Assembly: GCA_003136335.1 (NCBI GenBank)
Contig: PLEA01000330.1
Span: forward strand, 1 to 8,204
From: Acidobacteriaceae bacterium
GTDB taxonomy: Bacteria; Acidobacteriota; Terriglobia; Terriglobales; SbA1
Direction of reading: 5' to 3'
Length of the DNA: 8,204 nt
Below, piece by piece: positions 6,347 through 8,204 of the stretch (its first letter is position 1; each line of letters begins with the position of its first letter). The notes under the pieces are model-generated. The model ran no database searches. It was not told where the DNA came from and worked only from the letters and a program-made list of their open reading frames with translations. The position numbers and the translations under genes are program-made.

Positions 6347-8008
6347 TTGGTAGTTTGTTGGCTGTCGACCACAGGCGAGGCGCAACAGAATCACTTCCGC
6401 GACATCACGGCGCAGGCGGGAATCCACTTCACCCACAACAACGGGGCGTTCGGAAAAAAGTGGCTGCCGGAAACCATGGGCCCTGGCTGCGCTTTCATCG
6501 ATTACGACAACGATGGCTTCCCCGACATATTGCTGGTCAACGCCCAGGATTGGCCGGGGCACGCCAAAAAAGGCGCGACCACGCTGAAGCTCTATCACAA
6601 TAACGGCAACGGAACTTTCACCGACGTCACGCAAAAGTCTGGCCTCGACATTTCGCTTTTCGGACTTGGAGTCGCAATCGGAGATTACGATAACGACGGC
6701 TTCGACGATATTTTTATAACCGCCGTCGGCCAGAGCCATCTCTTCCACAACAACGGCAACGGAACTTTTACCGACGTGACTAAATCGGCCGGACTGTGGG
6801 GTCCAAATGAATTTTCGACGGGCGCCGCATGGGTCGATTACGATCGCGACGGCAAACTCGATCTCGTAGTCGCGAACTACGTGCAGTGGTCCGAGCAAAC
6901 AGATATTTATTGCACGCTCGACGGCTCGCACAAGTCCTACTGCACGCCGGAATCGTATAAAGGAACGTCAGCCCGCCTCTGGCATAATCTTGGCAACGGC
7001 AAGTTCGAAGACGCCACCCAGAAAGCAGGACTGTACGATCCCACGTCGAAGGGGCTAGGCGTCGCCGTTTTTGACTACAACAATGACGGATGGCCCGACA
7101 TCCTGATCGCGAACGACACGCAGCCGAACAAACTTTATCTGAATAAAAAGAACGGCACCTTCGAAGAGCGCGCCGTGCCCGCGGGAATCGCCTTCAGCGA
7201 AGACGGCGTAGCCCGCGCGGGAATGGGCGTTGACGCGGTCGATTATGATCGCTCCGGGAGCGCCAGCCTGATCATTACTAATTTTGCCAACCAGATGCTG
7301 TCGCTCTACCACAACGAAGGGGACGGCTTGTTTGTGGACGAAGCTCCACGTTCGGAAGTCGGCCACGCTACCCTCGTCACGCTCGGCTTCGGCTGCTTTT
7401 TCTTTGACTACGATAACGATGGCTGGCAGGACATTTTCGTGGCCGATGGCCACATTGAAGATCAGATCGAGAGTGTACAAAAGCGCGTCAGCTACGCTGA
7501 GCCGCCGCATTTGTTTCGAAACTTGGGCAACGGCAGGTTTAAAGAAGTCACAAACCAAGTTACGGAAAAATCCGGCAACGGCTTCGCCTCTCCAAAAGTG
7601 GCGCGTGGCGCGGCTTATGCGGATATCAATAATGATGGTGCACTCGATCTTCTGATGACGACAAACGCTGGTTCGCCGCATCTGTATCTGAACCGTGGCG
7701 GCACGAATCAAAGCCTGCGGATAAAGCTAGTGGGGACGAAATCCAATCGCGATGGCATCGGAGCGGTCGTTCGAGTAAGCGCTGGCAGTGACAAGCAGTG
7801 GCTTAGCGTAAAGAGTGGGTCAAGTTATCTTTCGCAAAGTGAGCTGGTGTTGACCTTTGGGTTGGGGGCAAAGAATAGAGCCGATGCCATCGAAATCGAT
7901 TGGCCCAGCGGGCAGGTCGACAAGCTAGCAAATATCGCAGCAGGCCAGACGATAACCGTACAGGAAGCGAAGGGCCAGATTGCTTCGCGGCAGTACGGGA
8001 AGAAATAA
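6335..8008 (+). CDS. Secreted FG-GAP/VCBS repeat protein with C-terminal UnbV/ASPIC domain (CRTAC1-like)
   Basis: This 557-residue protein probably folds as a calcium-binding seven-bladed beta-propeller outside the cytoplasm. Seven repeats carry DxDxDGxxD-type loops at 56-64, 117-125, 168-176, 247-255, 303-311, 358-366 and 430-438. The fifth (DYDRSGSAS) has lost two acidic positions. Residues 471-543 match the UnbV/ASPIC domain (NRDGIGAVVRV, SGSSYLSQSELVLTFGLG, IDWPSGQVDKL). Cys193 and Cys203 could form a disulfide. A short hydrophobic N-terminus, MTLWLVVCWL up to STTGEA-QQ, looks like a signal peptide but has no basic n-region. The GTG at 6335 is the only common start in the open frame (stop at 6290) that keeps it. 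There is no Shine-Dalgarno, and the codon lies in a repeat, so the true N-terminus is doubtful. The family is widespread in Acidobacteriota and Planctomycetota and poorly characterised. Its place after the cytochrome suggests a shared envelope role. Confidence 0.9.
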   Translation: MTLWLVVCWLSTTGEAQQNHFRDITAQAGIHFTHNNGAFGKKWLPETMGPGCAFIDYDNDGFPDILLVNAQDWPGHAKKGATTLKLYHNNGNGTFTDVTQKSGLDISLFGLGVAIGDYDNDGFDDIFITAVGQSHLFHNNGNGTFTDVTKSAGLWGPNEFSTGAAWVDYDRDGKLDLVVANYVQWSEQTDIYCTLDGSHKSYCTPESYKGTSARLWHNLGNGKFEDATQKAGLYDPTSKGLGVAVFDYNNDGWPDILIANDTQPNKLYLNKKNGTFEERAVPAGIAFSEDGVARAGMGVDAVDYDRSGSASLIITNFANQMLSLYHNEGDGLFVDEAPRSEVGHATLVTLGFGCFFFDYDNDGWQDIFVADGHIEDQIESVQKRVSYAEPPHLFRNLGNGRFKEVTNQVTEKSGNGFASPKVARGAAYADINNDGALDLLMTTNAGSPHLYLNRGGTNQSLRIKLVGTKSNRDGIGAVVRVSAGSDKQWLSVKSGSSYLSQSELVLTFGLGAKNRADAIEIDWPSGQVDKLANIAAGQTITVQEAKGQIASRQYGKK

Positions 8009-8018
8009 TTCGTGATTC

Positions 8019-8046
8019 TTCGCCCGTCCGGTCACTCAGATAGAAT
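8019..8046 (+). promoter_or_regulatory. Probable promoter of the terminal TPR gene
   Basis: A -10 like TAGAAT (8041-8046) follows a weak -35 TTCGCC (8019-8024) with a 16-base spacer. The block TCAGATAGAATC (8036-8047) matches 11 of 12 bases of the one upstream of the pseudouridine synthase. Transcription would begin about 8-10 bases before the ATG at 8062, giving an almost leaderless mRNA, in line with the absence of a Shine-Dalgarno. Confidence 0.4.
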
Positions 8047-8061
8047 CATTCCCAAATCCCG

Positions 8062-8204
8062 ATGACCAAGAAGCTAAGCATAGCTTTCACCGCTATTGTT
8101 CTTCTCGCGCTACTCGTCGCCCTCCTGGCTGCGACTAATCCCGCCACAGATTCCCAAGAAGCGGCCCATCTTAACAATATTGGCGTCGCCTACATGAACC
8201 AGCA
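8062..8204 (+). CDS. Exported TPR protein, N-terminal fragment
   Basis: The first 47 codons of a gene leave the window on the right. The protein begins MTKKLSIAFTAIVLLALLVALLAATNPA, a clear signal peptide or membrane anchor with a basic start (Lys3, Lys4) and a long hydrophobic stretch (about residues 6-24). It continues AAHLNNIGVAYMNQ (34-47), the pattern of helix A of a tetratricopeptide repeat. A periplasmic or membrane-tethered TPR protein is expected. What follows the first repeat is unknown. It starts 53 bp after the FG-GAP gene on the same strand with its own likely -10 box, so it may belong to the same functional set without being in the same mRNA. The ATG was chosen because it is directly followed by the signal peptide. 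Confidence 0.75.
   Translation, partial: MTKKLSIAFTAIVLLALLVALLAATNPATDSQEAAHLNNIGVAYMNQ

Overview
The window looks like a piece of a soil-type Acidobacteriota chromosome (class Terriglobia or a near relative). This is an inference. It rests on moderately high GC, genes with poor or absent Shine-Dalgarno sites, an FG-GAP/UnbV protein beside a multihaem cytochrome-TPR fusion, and dispersed palindromic intergenic repeats of kinds I remember from that phylum. No marker gene is present, so the phylum is not proven.

Left part, minus strand (1-685): a rhodanese sulfurtransferase, followed downstream by the N-terminal part of a sugar-porter type MFS transporter that runs off the left edge. The 62 bp between them hold a perfect 7-bp inverted repeat. 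Divergent region (686-930): a ~100-bp imperfect palindrome with arms beginning TGTCATCCCGAGC, then a probable promoter that would give a leaderless transcript for the next gene.

Middle part, plus strand (931-3238): an RsuA/RluB-family rRNA pseudouridine synthase whose last codons and stop lie in another repeat-like element, then an amidase-signature hydrolase with an intact Lys-Ser-Ser triad.

Right part, plus strand (3371-8204): a probable respiratory or redox cluster. A 958-residue protein joins five membrane helices, five CXXCH haem sites, a beta-rich domain and five exact 34-residue TPR units. It is followed by a secreted seven-repeat FG-GAP/VCBS protein with a C-terminal UnbV/ASPIC domain, and then by the start of another exported TPR protein. 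The three are co-directional, but the gap between the first two is filled with repeat DNA, and the last has its own likely -10 box.

The most unusual features are the architecture of the membrane pentahaem-TPR protein and the way short dispersed repeats have run into gene ends. They supply the C-terminal tails of the pseudouridine synthase and the cytochrome, and apparently the start codon and first signal-peptide codons of the FG-GAP protein. No RNA gene, CRISPR array, insertion sequence or phage gene was seen.
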